From the NCBI RefSeq assembly GCF_003002895.1, contig NZ_PVTI01000006.1:62001-126000 (forward strand): a stretch of DNA of 64,000 bases. The letters are read 5' to 3'. The position numbers and the translations under genes are program-made. Positions 26,783 to 36,108 of this stretch are shown here, piece by piece (within the stretch, counting starts at the first letter, position 1; every line of letters begins with the position of its first letter). Below the pieces are notes generated by a model that saw only the letters and a list, made by a program, of their open reading frames with translations, was not told the DNA's origin and searched no databases. The stretch is from Knoellia remsis. GTDB taxonomy: Bacteria; Actinomycetota; Actinomycetes; Actinomycetales; Dermatophilaceae.

Positions 26783-28210
26783 GTGGGGAAGACCCTGGCC
26801 GAGAAGGTGTGGGAGTCGCATGTCGTGCGACGAGGGGACGGCGAGCCGGACCTGCTCTACATCGACCTCCACCTCATCCACGAGGTGACGAGCCCGCAGG
26901 CCTTCGACGGGCTGCGCCTCGCCGGACGTCCGGTCCGCCGCCCCGACCTCACCCTCGCGACCGAGGACCACAACGTCCCGACGACGCCCGGCCCGATCAC
27001 CGACCCCGTGAGCCTCACCCAGGTCGAGACGCTGCGCCGCAACTGCGAGGAGTTCGGCGTCCGGCTGCACCCCATGGGTGACGCCGAGCAGGGCATCGTC
27101 CACGTCGTCGGCCCGCAGCTCGGGCTGACCCAGCCGGGCATGACCGTCGTCTGCGGCGACAGCCACACCTCGACCCACGGCGCGTTCGGCGCCCTCGCCT
27201 TCGGCATCGGTACCTCCGAGGTCGAGCACGTCCTCGCGACGCAGACGCTGCCGCTCAAGCCGTTCCGCACCATGGCGGTCACGGTCGAGGGCGAGCTCCC
27301 TGCCGGAGTCACGTCCAAGGACATCGTCCTCGCCGTCATCGCCAAGATCGGCACCGGCGGTGGTCAGGGCCACGTCATCGAGTACCGCGGCAGCGCCATC
27401 CGCGCGCTCTCGATGGAGGCCCGGATGACGGTGTGCAACATGTCGATCGAGGCCGGTGCCCGGGCCGGCATGATCGCGCCGGACGAGACGACGTTCGCCT
27501 ATCTCGAGGGTCGCGACCATGCGCCGCAGGGCGCCGACTGGGACGCCGCCGTCGCGGCGTGGCGTGAGCTGCGTACCGACGACGACGCCGAGTTCGACAC
27601 CGAGGTCGTCCTCGACGCCGCAAGCCTCACGCCGTTCGTCACGTGGGGTACGAACCCCGGACAGGGCGCCCCGCTCGGCGACAGCGTGCCCGACCCCGCG
27701 ATGATGGAGGACACCGAGCGCCAGGCCGCCGAGCGGGCGCTCGAGTACATGGGCCTCGAGCCGGGCACCCCGCTGCGCCGGGTCGCCGTCGACACCGTCT
27801 TCGTCGGGTCCTGTACCAACGGCCGCATCGAGGACCTGCGCGCGGCCGCGGACGTCGTCCGCGGTCGTCGGGTCGCCGAGGGCGTGCGCATGCTCGTCGT
27901 CCCCGGATCCGCCCGGGTGCGGCTCCAGGCCGAGGCCGAGGGTCTCGACCGGGTGTTCACCGAGGCCGGGGCCGAGTGGCGCCTGGCCGGCTGTTCGATG
28001 TGTCTCGCGATGAACCCCGACAAGCTGGCGCCGGGGGAGCGCAGCGCCTCGACGTCCAACCGCAACTTCGAGGGCCGGCAGGGCAAGGGGGGGCGGACGC
28101 ACCTCGTGAGCCCGCTCGTCGCCGCGGCGACCGCGGTGCGCGGGACGCTCTCCGCGCCGTCCGACCTCGAGCCCGTGCCCGCCGCCGACCTCGCCACCCA
28201 GGGGGCCTGA
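26783..28210 (+). CDS. leuC: 3-isopropylmalate dehydratase large subunit
   Basis: LeuC, with LeuD, converts 2- to 3-isopropylmalate using a 4Fe-4S cluster. GTG 26783 is chosen because [15 protein letters not shown] is the standard LeuC start and an AAGAGG site lies 8 nt upstream; a longer in-frame start at 26732 exists. The 475 residues include [36 protein letters not shown], and the cluster cysteines in [10 protein letters not shown] and [11 protein letters not shown]. It is 1 bp from leuD and divergent from its likely regulator. Confidence 0.96.
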   Translation: MGKTLAEKVWESHVVRRGDGEPDLLYIDLHLIHEVTSPQAFDGLRLAGRPVRRPDLTLATEDHNVPTTPGPITDPVSLTQVETLRRNCEEFGVRLHPMGDAEQGIVHVVGPQLGLTQPGMTVVCGDSHTSTHGAFGALAFGIGTSEVEHVLATQTLPLKPFRTMAVTVEGELPAGVTSKDIVLAVIAKIGTGGGQGHVIEYRGSAIRALSMEARMTVCNMSIEAGARAGMIAPDETTFAYLEGRDHAPQGADWDAAVAAWRELRTDDDAEFDTEVVLDAASLTPFVTWGTNPGQGAPLGDSVPDPAMMEDTERQAAERALEYMGLEPGTPLRRVAVDTVFVGSCTNGRIEDLRAAADVVRGRRVAEGVRMLVVPGSARVRLQAEAEGLDRVFTEAGAEWRLAGCSMCLAMNPDKLAPGERSASTSNRNFEGRQGKGGRTHLVSPLVAAATAVRGTLSAPSDLEPVPAADLATQGA

Positions 28211-28211
28211 C

Positions 28212-28799
28212 ATGGATGCCTTCACGACGCACACCGGCATCGGCGTCCCGCTGCGCCGCAGCAACGTCGACACCGACCAGATCATCCCAGCCGAGTACCT
28301 CAAGCGGGTGACGAAGTCCGGGTTCGAGGACGGCCTTTTCGCTGCCTGGCGCCAGGACGAGACCTTCGTCCTCAACAACCCGTCGTATGCCGGTGGGTCG
28401 GTCCTCGTCGCGGGTCCCGACTTCGGGACCGGCAGCTCGCGAGAGCACGCGGTGTGGGCGCTGATGAACTACGGCTTCCGCGTCGTCATCGCCTCCCGCT
28501 TCGCCGACATCTTCCGCGGCAACAGCGGCAAGTCCGGGCTGCTCACGGCACAGGTGAGCCAGGACGAAGTCGAGCTGCTCTGGAAGCTCCTCGAGAACGA
28601 GCCGGGCACCTCCGTGACGGTCGACCTCGAGTCGCGGACCATCACCGCCGGGGACCTCGTCATCGCCTTCGAGGTCGACGACTACGCCCGGTGGCGGCTC
28701 CTCGAGGGCCTCGACGACATCTCGCTGACGCTGCGACACGAGGGCGACATCACGGCATACGAGCAGGGTCGACCGAGCTGGAAGCCCGTCACTCTCTGA
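28212..28799 (+). CDS. leuD: 3-isopropylmalate dehydratase small subunit
   Basis: The 195 residues match Leu[16 protein letters not shown] near the N-terminus and [22 protein letters not shown], the swivel-domain substrate loop. It starts one base after the leuC stop, so the two are translationally linked. A 389-bp gene-free stretch follows. Confidence 0.97.
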   Translation: MDAFTTHTGIGVPLRRSNVDTDQIIPAEYLKRVTKSGFEDGLFAAWRQDETFVLNNPSYAGGSVLVAGPDFGTGSSREHAVWALMNYGFRVVIASRFADIFRGNSGKSGLLTAQVSQDEVELLWKLLENEPGTSVTVDLESRTITAGDLVIAFEVDDYARWRLLEGLDDISLTLRHEGDITAYEQGRPSWKPVTL

Positions 28800-28863
28800 C
28801 GCCCGGGCGCGCGACACGCCGTGCGGCAGTGGGCAATTCGGAGCCGGCGTCTGACCCGCGTCG

Positions 28864-28887
28864 TGTGACTGGTGTGACGAATGTGAA
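28864..28887 (+). repeat. Three TGTGA repeats with 9-bp period
   Basis: TGTGAC at 28864, TGTGAC at 28873 and TGTGAA at 28882 form an exact 9-bp ladder in the gap between leuD and hup. TGTGA is the half-site of CRP/GlxR-type regulators, but here the copies are direct rather than inverted. Apart from this and the hup promoter I see nothing else in 28800-29188. Confidence 0.4.
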
Positions 28888-29084
28888 TCGCCACCCAGGC
28901 CACGGAACCTCCGGGCAAGGGCGAGTGGCTGGAGGTGCTGTCGCGAAAACCGTTGGCGCACAGGGATGTTCACTCTGATCGTTGCGTGCGGCGCGACTCC
29001 GGTGGCGGTGGGCGCGGCGTGCCCCGACGCAGGACGACGATGCCGAAAGGTCTTGTGCGACAACGCAAAGGGCCGCAGGGGTGA

Positions 29085-29113
29085 TGGACTCGTGTTGTTT
29101 GCGCACCTAACGT
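29085..29113 (+). promoter_or_regulatory. hup promoter
   Basis: TGGACT (29085-29090) and TAACGT (29108-29113), 17 bp apart, give a good sigma-A-like promoter about 75 bp before the start codon. Confidence 0.55.
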
Positions 29114-29188
29114 CGTGAGTGACCAGGCAACAGCTTGGACAACACCTCGTCGGGTCGGTCCCGACGGCTCACCTCGATGGAGACAGCA

Positions 29189-29833
29189 GTGAACAAGGCA
29201 GAACTCGTCCGGGAGCTGGAGAAGCGTCTCGGCAGCCGCAAGGCCGCATCGGACGCCCTCGAGGCCGTCCTCGACACGATCGTTCGCGAGGTCACCAAGG
29301 GCGGCAAGGTCGGCATCACCGGCTTCGGCACCTTCGACCGCGTCGAGCGGGCCGCCCGCACCGGCCGCAACCCGCGCTCGGGCGCCAGCGTGCGCATCCC
29401 GAAGTCCAAGGCGCCGCGCTTCCGTGCCGGTGCGTCCTTCAAGTCGTACGTCAAGAAGCCGTCGACCCTGCCCAAGGCCGCCCCCGCCGTCCAGCGTGCC
29501 AGCGCCGGCACCGCGACGACCGCCACCACGGCAGCGAAGAAGACGGCGGCCAAGAAGGCGACCGCCACCAAGACGGCGGCGAAGAAGGCCACGACCGCCA
29601 AGAAGGCGACCACGACCAAGAAGGCGACGACCGCCAAGAAGGCGACCGCGACCAAGGCGGCGGCCAAGAAGACGGCGACCAAGGCCACCGCGAAGAAGGC
29701 CACCGCCACCAAGGCGGCCGCCAAGAAGGCCCCCGCGAAGAAGACCGCCACCAAGGCCACCGCGGCGAAGAAGAGCACCGCCAAGAAGACCACGGCGAAG
29801 AAGGCGACGGCCAAGAAGGCCACCCGCCGCTGA
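29189..29833 (+). CDS. hup: HU-family nucleoid protein with histone H1-like tail
   Basis: The first about 90 residues are a standard HU domain ([60 protein letters not shown]). Residues about 105-214 are a low-complexity tail of repeated [16 protein letters not shown] units, as in mycobacterial HupB (HLP) and other actinobacterial HU proteins. The tail binds and compacts DNA and can be acetylated in relatives. GTG 29189 gives the canonical V/M-NKAEL start with GGAGA upstream; ATG 29177 is an in-frame alternative. Confidence 0.96.
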   Translation: MNKAELVRELEKRLGSRKAASDALEAVLDTIVREVTKGGKVGITGFGTFDRVERAARTGRNPRSGASVRIPKSKAPRFRAGASFKSYVKKPSTLPKAAPAVQRASAGTATTATTAAKKTAAKKATATKTAAKKATTAKKATTTKKATTAKKATATKAAAKKTATKATAKKATATKAAAKKAPAKKTATKATAAKKSTAKKTTAKKATAKKATRR

Positions 29834-29851
29834 GCAGGTCACCACGAACAC

Positions 29852-29890
29852 CCGACGGGGTCGGCGCCGCTGAGGCACCGGCCCCGTCGG
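29852..29890 (+). terminator. Hairpin after hup
   Basis: CCGACGGGGTCGG (29852-29864) pairs with CCGGCCCCGTCGG (29878-29890) with one G-U pair, 19 bp after the stop codon. The convergent small gene ends at 29907. Confidence 0.7.
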
Positions 29891-29906
29891 CGCGTCCGGC
29901 CGCGAC

Positions 29907-30119
29907 TCAGCGGATCGTCTCGCCCTCGCCGATCCCGACGATCCAGAGGCGCGTCACCGTCGTGCCGTCGAGGTCGACGCTCACCCGCTGACCCACCCGC
30001 AGATGTCGCAGGGAGCTCGCGTCGAAGACCTCGGGTGCCCAGGTCACGAGACGGCCGTCGTCGAGAAGCGCGGAGCCCGAGCCGTCGTCGTCGGACCAGG
30101 TGTGGATCGATGCCTGCAC
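29907..30119 (-). CDS. Small cold-shock-like (OB-fold) protein
   Basis: The 70 residues ([36 protein letters not shown]) follow the actinobacterial pattern of a short cold-shock-domain relative: a G-S-G-x-x-L-x-D-D-G strand and an LR-x-L-R-x-G-Q-R-V turn. The classical RNP motifs are not intact, so RNA binding is uncertain. It ends 10 bp before cofC on the same strand and is probably the gene after it in one transcript. Confidence 0.65.
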   Translation of the reverse strand: MQASIHTWSDDDGSGSALLDDGRLVTWAPEVFDASSLRHLRVGQRVSVDLDGTTVTRLWIVGIGEGETIR

Positions 30120-30129
30120 GGACGCGACG

Positions 30130-30753
30130 CTACCGGCCCAGGGCTGTCCGCGTGCGCGGGCCGAGGTCGAGGTCGCGGATGGCGACTCGCAGCGAGGCCG
30201 CGTCGTCCACGTCGTGGCGCAGGCCCGCGAGGTCGAGGTCGAGGCGGACGTGACCGAGCGCTTCGTGGCGCGCCGCGCTGCCCGGCCCGAAGGCGAACCT
30301 CGCCTCTCCCGCGGCAGTCACCGCAACGAGGGCCGTCCCCGTTCCGTCCGCGTCCGGGACGAACGCACTCGTATGCCGTCCGCTCGCCTCGAGTGCCTCG
30401 CGCAGCTCCGCGCGCGCCAGGGCGGGGTGGTCGCCGAGCAGGACCGCGACGGACGTGGCACCGAGCGAGCGCGCCCGTTCGACACCCGCGGACGCGGCGG
30501 CGTCGAGCCCCCGACCCGGGTCGGGAGCGACGACGAGACCGGACGACACGGCATACGAGGTCTCGTCGGGGTCGGACGTCACGACGACGACGCGGTCGGC
30601 TCCGACGACCTCGGCGGCGACGGCGAGTGTGTCGTGGGTGATGGCGCGCACGACCGCCGGGTCGTCCACCGCGGTGCGCAGGCGCGACTTCGCACCCGTC
30701 CCGCCCTTGACGGGGACGACGACGAACCAGCCGGTGTCGCGCTGCGCCTGCAT
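30130..30753 (-). CDS. cofC: 2-phospho-L-lactate (or PEP) guanylyltransferase, F420 biosynthesis
   Basis: The 207 residues match CofC/FbiD: WFVVVPVKGGTGAKSRL (nucleotide-binding loop), VVVVTSDP and VAVLLGDHPALARAEL (the metal-binding GDHP/GDLP block), and FGPGSAARHEALG. The enzyme activates phospholactate or phosphoenolpyruvate with GTP for coenzyme F420. Its presence fits the LLM-type oxidoreductase at 49451. It contains one copy of the 13-mer (30371-30383), read on the opposite strand to the gene. Confidence 0.9.
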   Translation of the reverse strand: MQAQRDTGWFVVVPVKGGTGAKSRLRTAVDDPAVVRAITHDTLAVAAEVVGADRVVVVTSDPDETSYAVSSGLVVAPDPGRGLDAAASAGVERARSLGATSVAVLLGDHPALARAELREALEASGRHTSAFVPDADGTGTALVAVTAAGEARFAFGPGSAARHEALGHVRLDLDLAGLRHDVDDAASLRVAIRDLDLGPRTRTALGR

Positions 30754-30883
30754 GACCCGATCCTCCCGTCCCGCGTGCCGTGTCTCGACATCGCCCCTGC
30801 CGCCGACCAAGATGTCGGTGACCCGACGACCGGACCGAAAACCCGCACGGCGACGGCACGGGCGCTCGAGACGGAAGGCGTGC

Positions 30884-31729
30884 ATGAGAGTCGGACCCCG
30901 CAACTCCCCACCGGCATACCGGTTCATTGTCGGCGTCGTGCGGCCGCTGCTCATGGGGCTCACCCGGCGCGAGTGGTCCGGAAGCGAGAACCTGCCCAGG
31001 GACCGCGGGTTCGTCGCCGTCGCGAACCACATCTCGCACGTCGACGTCCTCCCCTTCGCGCACTTCCTCAACGACAACGGGATCGTGCCGCACTTCCTCG
31101 GCAAGGCCGAGGTGTTCGACATCCCCGGGGTCGGGGCGATCGTGCGGGCCGCCGAGCAGATCCCGGTGTACCGCGAGACCGGCCAGGCCGGTGACGCCTA
31201 TCGCGCCGCCGTCGAGGCCATCGCCGAGGGCAAGTGCGTGGCGATCTACCCCGAGGGCACCATCACCCGCGAACCGGGTGTGTGGCCGATGCGCGGCAAG
31301 ACCGGTGCCGCCCGGGTGGCCCTCGAGACGGGCTGCCCCGTCATCCCGGTGGCGCAGTGGGGTGCCCAGGAGATCCTCGCGCCGTACGGCAGGAAGCCCA
31401 GCCTGCTTCCGCGACACACGATCCGGGTGCGCGCGGGAGAGCCCGTCGACCTCGACGACCTGCGCGGCCAGCCGGTGACCCGCGAGGTCCTCGCCGAGGC
31501 GACCGAGCGGATCATGACGGCCATCACCCGTGAGCTCGAGATGCTGCGCGGCGAGACCGCACCGGCGGAGCGCTTCGACCCGCGCACCCGCGGCGTGACC
31601 TCGATCGGCCGGCCCCGCCCCACACCCGGGGACACCGGCACCGCGGCCGGCAGCGCCGGCTCCGCGGCCGGGAGCACCGGCTCGTCCCGCACACCCACCC
31701 CCTCCGACGACACCGAGGAGCGCGCATGA
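30884..31729 (+). CDS. plsC: 1-acyl-sn-glycerol-3-phosphate acyltransferase
   Basis: The 281-residue protein has the acyltransferase HX4D motif at H49 to D54 (ANHISHVDVL), the YPEGTIT block and the PVIPVAQWG strand. PlsC acylates lysophosphatidic acid in phospholipid synthesis. The last about 40 residues are a Gly/Ser/Thr/Ala-rich tail not needed for catalysis. GGAAGG lies 5 nt before ATG 30884. Its stop overlaps the gpsA start (ATGA), so the two phospholipid genes are translationally coupled. Confidence 0.93.
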   Translation: MRVGPRNSPPAYRFIVGVVRPLLMGLTRREWSGSENLPRDRGFVAVANHISHVDVLPFAHFLNDNGIVPHFLGKAEVFDIPGVGAIVRAAEQIPVYRETGQAGDAYRAAVEAIAEGKCVAIYPEGTITREPGVWPMRGKTGAARVALETGCPVIPVAQWGAQEILAPYGRKPSLLPRHTIRVRAGEPVDLDDLRGQPVTREVLAEATERIMTAITRELEMLRGETAPAERFDPRTRGVTSIGRPRPTPGDTGTAAGSAGSAAGSTGSSRTPTPSDDTEERA

Positions 31730-32724
31730 CGACGGCCGCCGTCTACGGCACCGGCAGCTGGGGGACGGCGTTCGCCGCCGTCCTCGCGGACGCGGGCACC
31801 GACTGCACGATGTGGGGCCGCCGAGATGAGGTCGTCGACGCGATCAACGCGGGCCGCAACGACGAGTACCTCCCCGAGCTGCCTCTCTCGCCGCGCATCC
31901 GCGCCACGACGGACCCCGAAGAGGCCGCGGCCGGTGCCGACCTCGTCGTTCTCGCTGTCCCGTCCCAGACGCTGCGCGCCAACCTCGAGTCGTGGGGCAG
32001 CGCCCTGCCGCAGCATGCCGACGTCGTCTCGCTCATGAAGGGCGTCGAGCTCGGGACGACGAAGCGGATGAGCGAGGTCATCACCGACGCTGCGGGCGTC
32101 GACCCGTCGCGCATTGCCGTCGTCTCCGGGCCGAACCTCGCCCGCGAGATCGCCGTGAAGCAGCCCGCCGCGAGCGTCGTCGCGTCCTCGGACGAGTCTG
32201 CGGCGCAACGGGTCGCCGATGCCTGCCATGCGCCGTACTTCCGTCCCTACACCGGCACCGACGTCATCGGCACCGAGATCGCCGGTGCGACGAAGAACGT
32301 CATCGCCCTCGCCGTCGGCATGGCCGAAGGTCTCGGCATGGGCGACAACTCCAAGGCGTCGATCATCACCCGCGGCCTCGCCGAGACGATGCGGCTCGGG
32401 ACCGCTCTCGGGGGTGAGGCGGTGACCTTCGCCGGGCTCGCCGGCGTCGGTGACCTCATCGCCACGTGCATGTCGCCGCTGTCGCGCAACCACAGCTTCG
32501 GAGTGAGGCTCGGTCAGGGCATGAGCGTCGACGAGGTCGTCGCGGTGACGAAGCAAACCGCCGAGGGCGTGAAGTCGGCGACGTCGATCCTCGACCTCTC
32601 GCACCGGCACGGCGTCGACGTGCCGATCATCGAGCAGGTCAACGCGATGATCACCGAGGGCCGCTCAGCCCAGGAGGTCGTCGAGACCTTGCTCTCCCGG
32701 CCGCGCAAGTCCGAGACCGACTGA
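31726..32724 (+). CDS. gpsA: Glycerol-3-phosphate dehydrogenase [NAD(P)+]
   Basis: GpsA makes sn-glycerol-3-phosphate, the backbone that PlsB/PlsC acylate. The 332 residues start with the Rossmann loop GTGSWG (8-13) and contain GPNLAREIAVKQPAA, GATKNVIALAVGMAEG (catalytic Lys region) and GLAGVGDLIATC. It overlaps plsC by 4 bp. Confidence 0.96.
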   Translation: MTTAAVYGTGSWGTAFAAVLADAGTDCTMWGRRDEVVDAINAGRNDEYLPELPLSPRIRATTDPEEAAAGADLVVLAVPSQTLRANLESWGSALPQHADVVSLMKGVELGTTKRMSEVITDAAGVDPSRIAVVSGPNLAREIAVKQPAASVVASSDESAAQRVADACHAPYFRPYTGTDVIGTEIAGATKNVIALAVGMAEGLGMGDNSKASIITRGLAETMRLGTALGGEAVTFAGLAGVGDLIATCMSPLSRNHSFGVRLGQGMSVDEVVAVTKQTAEGVKSATSILDLSHRHGVDVPIIEQVNAMITEGRSAQEVVETLLSRPRKSETD

Positions 32725-32807
32725 CGCGTCGCGAGCTCGTGTGCCCGGACCACGTTCCGGGGGCCGCCGCGGCGACCCCGGGCGTGACGGGGCGCGAGGT
32801 CACGCGC

Positions 32808-33899
32808 TCACGCGCGCAATGCGGCGTCGAGGTCGCGCCACAGGTCCTCGCCGTCCTCGATTCCGACCGAGAGCCGCAGCAGGCTCTCCGGGACGACATC
32901 CGGCTCGCCCGGTTGCCGCCGCCGTCGCTCGATCTGGCTCTCCACTCCGCCGAGGCTCGTCGAGTGCACCCACACCCGGGTCGCCGCCGCCACCCGCTCG
33001 GCCGCGTCGGCGTCGTGCGGTCCGGCGCCGACCTCGATCGAGACCATCGCTCCGAACCCGGGGTAGCGCACGCGGCTCACCGCCGGGTGCTCCTCGAGCC
33101 GGCGGGCCAGCTCGGCGGCGTTCGCGGAGGACCGCTCGAGCCGGATCGCGAGGGTGCGCAGCCCGCGCAGCGCGAGCCACGTCTCCATCGGCCCGGCCAC
33201 CGCGCCGTGGAGCTGGCGCTGCCTCCGCAGCCGCTCGTGCAGGGCGCGGCCGGCCTCGGACGGCCCCGTCACGACGGCTCCGAGCAGCAGGTCGCTGTGC
33301 CCGGAGAGGTACTTCGTCACCGAGTGCACGACGACGTCGGCGCCGAGCTCGAGCGGCCGTTGGAGCAGCGGGGTGGCGAAGGTGTTGTCGACGGCGACGA
33401 GCACCCCGCGCTCGCGCGCGGCGGCGGCGAGTGCGGCCACGTCGGCCACGTCGAGCAGCGGGTTCGTCGGCGACTCGACCCACAGCATCGCGGCCCCGTC
33501 GAGGGCGGCGACGACGGCGTCGGTGTCGGTGACATCCACGGCGGTGGTCGTGACCTCGCCGGCGGCCTCGCGGTCCGCGAGGGTGACGAGGGTGCCGTTG
33601 TAGGCCGCGGTCGGGACGACGACGCGACCGCCATGGGGCACGAGCGACAGCGCGGCCGCCACCGCGGCCATGCCGGAAGCGAGGACGAGCGCGTCACCGC
33701 CTTCGAGGCTGCCGAGCGCCTCCTCGAACGCGCTCCACGTCGGGTTTCCCCCGCGGGCGTAGTTCACCGGCCCGTCGGCGTGGTAGGTCGACGTGAGCAC
33801 GAGCGGCGCACCGACCTGCTCCCCGGGTGTGGGGTCCGCGCGGCCGAGGGCCACGACCCGGGTGTTCGGGCTGAGCGGGGTGCGTTCTCCGGCGTCCAC
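32808..33899 (-). CDS. Cys/Met-metabolism PLP-dependent enzyme (cystathionine gamma-synthase type)
   Basis: The 363 residues include NYARGGNPTWSAFEEALGSLEGG, SGMAA, VDNTFATPLLQRPLELGADVVVHSVTKYLSGHSDLL (PLP lysine K196) and STSLGGVESQIE. This is the CGS/CGL/methionine gamma-lyase fold. Which reaction it runs is not decidable. GTG 33899 is chosen because sequence upstream of it is arginine-rich and non-coding in style. It is convergent with gpsA and divergent from ddl. Confidence 0.88.
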   Translation of the reverse strand: MDAGERTPLSPNTRVVALGRADPTPGEQVGAPLVLTSTYHADGPVNYARGGNPTWSAFEEALGSLEGGDALVLASGMAAVAAALSLVPHGGRVVVPTAAYNGTLVTLADREAAGEVTTTAVDVTDTDAVVAALDGAAMLWVESPTNPLLDVADVAALAAAARERGVLVAVDNTFATPLLQRPLELGADVVVHSVTKYLSGHSDLLLGAVVTGPSEAGRALHERLRRQRQLHGAVAGPMETWLALRGLRTLAIRLERSSANAAELARRLEEHPAVSRVRYPGFGAMVSIEVGAGPHDADAAERVAAATRVWVHSTSLGGVESQIERRRRQPGEPDVVPESLLRLSVGIEDGEDLWRDLDAALRA

Positions 33900-34001
33900 G
33901 AGGTGAGGGTATGCCGTTCCGCGCAGGGCGTGGGATCCGCGCCTGCCGCGCGCGTGCGACCCGCGCCCGCCGGGCGGTCTCGGGTCCACTGCGGCGCGAG
34001 A

Positions 34002-34007
34002 TAGGGT
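34002..34007 (+). promoter_or_regulatory. -10 box TAGGGT of ddl
   Basis: TAGGGT ends 8 nt before the ddl ATG; the leader would be 1-2 nt or absent. Confidence 0.45.
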
Positions 34008-34015
34008 CGCTGGCG

Positions 34016-35134
34016 ATGAACACCACCTCGCGCAAGCTCCGTGTGGCCCTCGTCTTCGGGGGCCGCTCGTCCGAGCACGCCGTGTCCTGCGCGACCGCGG
34101 CGAGCGTCATCTCGGCGCTCGACCCCGAGCGCTACGAGATCATCCCCATCGGCATCGCCAAGGACGGCAGCTGGGTGCTCGCTCCAAGCGATCCCGAGCC
34201 GCTGCGCCTCACCGCGGACCACATCCCGGAGGTCGACCCCTCCGGCCCGAGCGTGCTCGTCCCGACGAGCGCGACTGCTCGGCACCTCATCGTCCAGGAG
34301 CCGGGGGCCGCGCCGCGCGAGCTGAGCGAGGTCGACGTCGTCTTCCCGCTGCTGCACGGCCCGTTCGGCGAGGACGGCACGCTCCAGGGGATGCTCGACC
34401 TTGCGGGGGTCCGTTATGTCGGGTCCGGGGTCGCCGCCTCAGCCGTGATGATGGACAAGCACCTCATGAAGGTCGTCTTCGAGCAGGCCGGTCTGCCCGT
34501 CGGACCGTATGCCGTCATCACCGACCGCGACTGGCTGCGCGACCCGGACGCGGCCCTCGCACGGGTCGAGGCACTGGAGTTCCCCGTCTTCGTCAAGCCG
34601 GCCCGGGCTGGGTCGAGCATGGGCATCAGCAAGGTCGACTCGCCCGGTGAGCTCGCCGCCGCCGTCGAGAAGGCCCGCGAGCACGACCCCAAGGTCGTCG
34701 TCGAGCAGGGCATCGCCGGGCGCGAGATCGAGTGCGGTGTCCTCGATGGGCACGGCACCGACCTGCCACGCACGAGCCCGCTCGGCGAGTGCATCGTCGT
34801 GCAGAACCACGAGTTCTACGACTTCGAGGCGAAGTACCTCGCCGACGACGACATCCGGCTCGAGGCCCCGGCCGACGTGCCCGACGACGTCGCCGTGCGC
34901 ATCGCCGAGATGGCGGTCACCGCGTTCACTGCCGCGGGCTGCGAGGGCCTGGCCCGGTGCGACTTCTTCCTCACCGACGACGGCGAGATCCTCATCAACG
35001 AGATCAACACGATGCCCGGCTTCACGCCGAGCTCGATGTACCCGCGCATGTGGGACGCGGCCGGCCTGACCTACCCCGAGCTCATCGACGAGCTCATCGG
35101 GCTCGCCATGGAGCGCCGCGTCGGCCTGCGCTGA
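34016..35134 (+). CDS. ddl: D-alanine-D-alanine ligase
   Basis: Ddl joins two D-alanines for peptidoglycan. The 372 residues contain VALVFGGRSSEHAVSC at the N-terminus, PLLHGPFGEDGTLQGML, the ATP-grasp blocks FVKPARAGSSMGISKV and CEGLARCDFFL, and NEINTMPGFTPSSMYP. The latter is the standard metal and substrate site. Start ATG 34016 removes an arginine-rich upstream extension. A large inverted repeat follows the stop. Confidence 0.97.
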   Translation: MNTTSRKLRVALVFGGRSSEHAVSCATAASVISALDPERYEIIPIGIAKDGSWVLAPSDPEPLRLTADHIPEVDPSGPSVLVPTSATARHLIVQEPGAAPRELSEVDVVFPLLHGPFGEDGTLQGMLDLAGVRYVGSGVAASAVMMDKHLMKVVFEQAGLPVGPYAVITDRDWLRDPDAALARVEALEFPVFVKPARAGSSMGISKVDSPGELAAAVEKAREHDPKVVVEQGIAGREIECGVLDGHGTDLPRTSPLGECIVVQNHEFYDFEAKYLADDDIRLEAPADVPDDVAVRIAEMAVTAFTAAGCEGLARCDFFLTDDGEILINEINTMPGFTPSSMYPRMWDAAGLTYPELIDELIGLAMERRVGLR

Positions 35135-35143
35135 CCCACAACT

Positions 35144-35215
35144 GTTCGCGAACCGCCCGGTGCTGCGCAGTCCGGATCGATCCGGACTCTGCGAAGCACC
35201 CGATGGTTCGCGAAC
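35144..35215. terminator. 72-bp near-perfect inverted repeat between ddl and the lipoprotein gene
   Basis: Left arm 35144-35178 and right arm 35179-35215 are reverse complements over about 35 bp with few mismatches and essentially no loop (centre GGATCGATCC). Each arm ends in GTTCGCGAAC, itself a palindrome. It lies between two convergent genes and could act as a bidirectional terminator; the zero-loop, cruciform-like form is unusual. Confidence 0.65.
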
Positions 35216-35270
35216 CGGATCGTGCGCGGGCGTTGCGGGTTTCGGGCCGGCGGGGGACCCGGGAGTGGGG

Positions 35271-35723
35271 TCAGCGGCAGCGGTAGCTGTTCTTCGGCAG
35301 CTTCTCGGCGGCGGCGGTGAACGCCGGCAGCAGCAGCGGCTCGGGCGCGTAGTCGGCCGGGATGAGCACCTCGATCGCCGGGTCGCGTCCGAACGTCGTG
35401 AACCGGGTGCCGTCGCTGAGCTTCTGAGCCACCCAGCCCATGCCGTCCACCTCGATGCAGTCCGAGTCGGTGGGCCCGAGTGCCGGGACGCCGCACCTCG
35501 CGATGATCGCCGGGTCGCCGTATGCCGCCCCCGCCTCCTCGTCGGTGACCTTCCGTCGCTCCCGGTCACCCACGGTGGCCGGCCACGCGTCGGCGACGGA
35601 ACGGCATACGTCACCGGACGCGAGGGGAGTGGGCGCGATCTCGACGGCCGACGAACACCCGGTCAGTCCGATCACAGCGACGACGGCGGTGGCGCCGAGC
35701 GCCACCGCCGTCCGTCGAGCCAT
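35271..35723 (-). CDS. DUF3515-type lipoprotein
   Basis: The 150-residue protein begins MARRTAVALGATAVVAVIGLTG followed by Cys, a lipobox (L-T-G-C), so it should be a membrane-anchored lipoprotein. Conserved cysteines (DVCRSV, IARCGVP, SDCIEV, YRCR) may form disulphides. Its place between ddl and thiL is typical of the actinobacterial DUF3515 family, whose function is not known. It probably shares a transcript with the Lrp-like gene upstream. Confidence 0.8.
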   Translation of the reverse strand: MARRTAVALGATAVVAVIGLTGCSSAVEIAPTPLASGDVCRSVADAWPATVGDRERRKVTDEEAGAAYGDPAIIARCGVPALGPTDSDCIEVDGMGWVAQKLSDGTRFTTFGRDPAIEVLIPADYAPEPLLLPAFTAAAEKLPKNSYRCR

Positions 35724-35737
35724 GAGCAGAGCCACGC

Positions 35738-35971
35738 TCAGACGTGGACCACCGTGCAGGTGAGGGTGCGCGTGATCCCCTCGACCTCCTGGATCTTCGC
35801 GATGACGAGCTTGCCCAGCTCGTCGACGGTGGGGGCCTCGACGCGAGCGATGCAGTCGTAGGGGCCGGTGACGTCCTCGGCGAGCGCGACGCCCGGGATG
35901 TCGGCGATCGCCTGGGCGACCGCGGCGGCGCGACCGACCTCGGTCTGGATGAGGATGTAGGCCTGGACCAC
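35738..35971 (-). CDS. Stand-alone Lrp/AsnC ligand-binding (RAM) domain protein
   Basis: The 77 residues (VQAYILIQTEVGRAAAVAQAIADIPGVALAEDVTGPYDCIARVEA) form a single RAM/AsnC effector domain with no helix-turn-helix. Such proteins bind amino acids and assemble into rings, but lack DNA binding of their own. It is divergent from thiL (137 bp between starts) and 14 bp upstream of the lipoprotein gene. Confidence 0.9.
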   Translation of the reverse strand: MVQAYILIQTEVGRAAAVAQAIADIPGVALAEDVTGPYDCIARVEAPTVDELGKLVIAKIQEVEGITRTLTCTVVHV

Positions 35972-36108
35972 TTCGGATCACCTCACTGTCGGGGGAGCCC
36001 GCCGGTGCGGGCTCGCCGGTTGTCGTCGGCCGCCACCGGGGTGGCGGGTGCCGTCACGGTACCGTGCCGGTGGTTCTGGCGTCTCGGGCGGTTCAGGGAG
36101 GTGGGTGT

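Noticed and set aside
29901-30119. Extended frames through the hup tail and downstream region
   Set aside because: The repeated AAG/GCC codons leave all frames open; only the HU frame has a domain and start signals.
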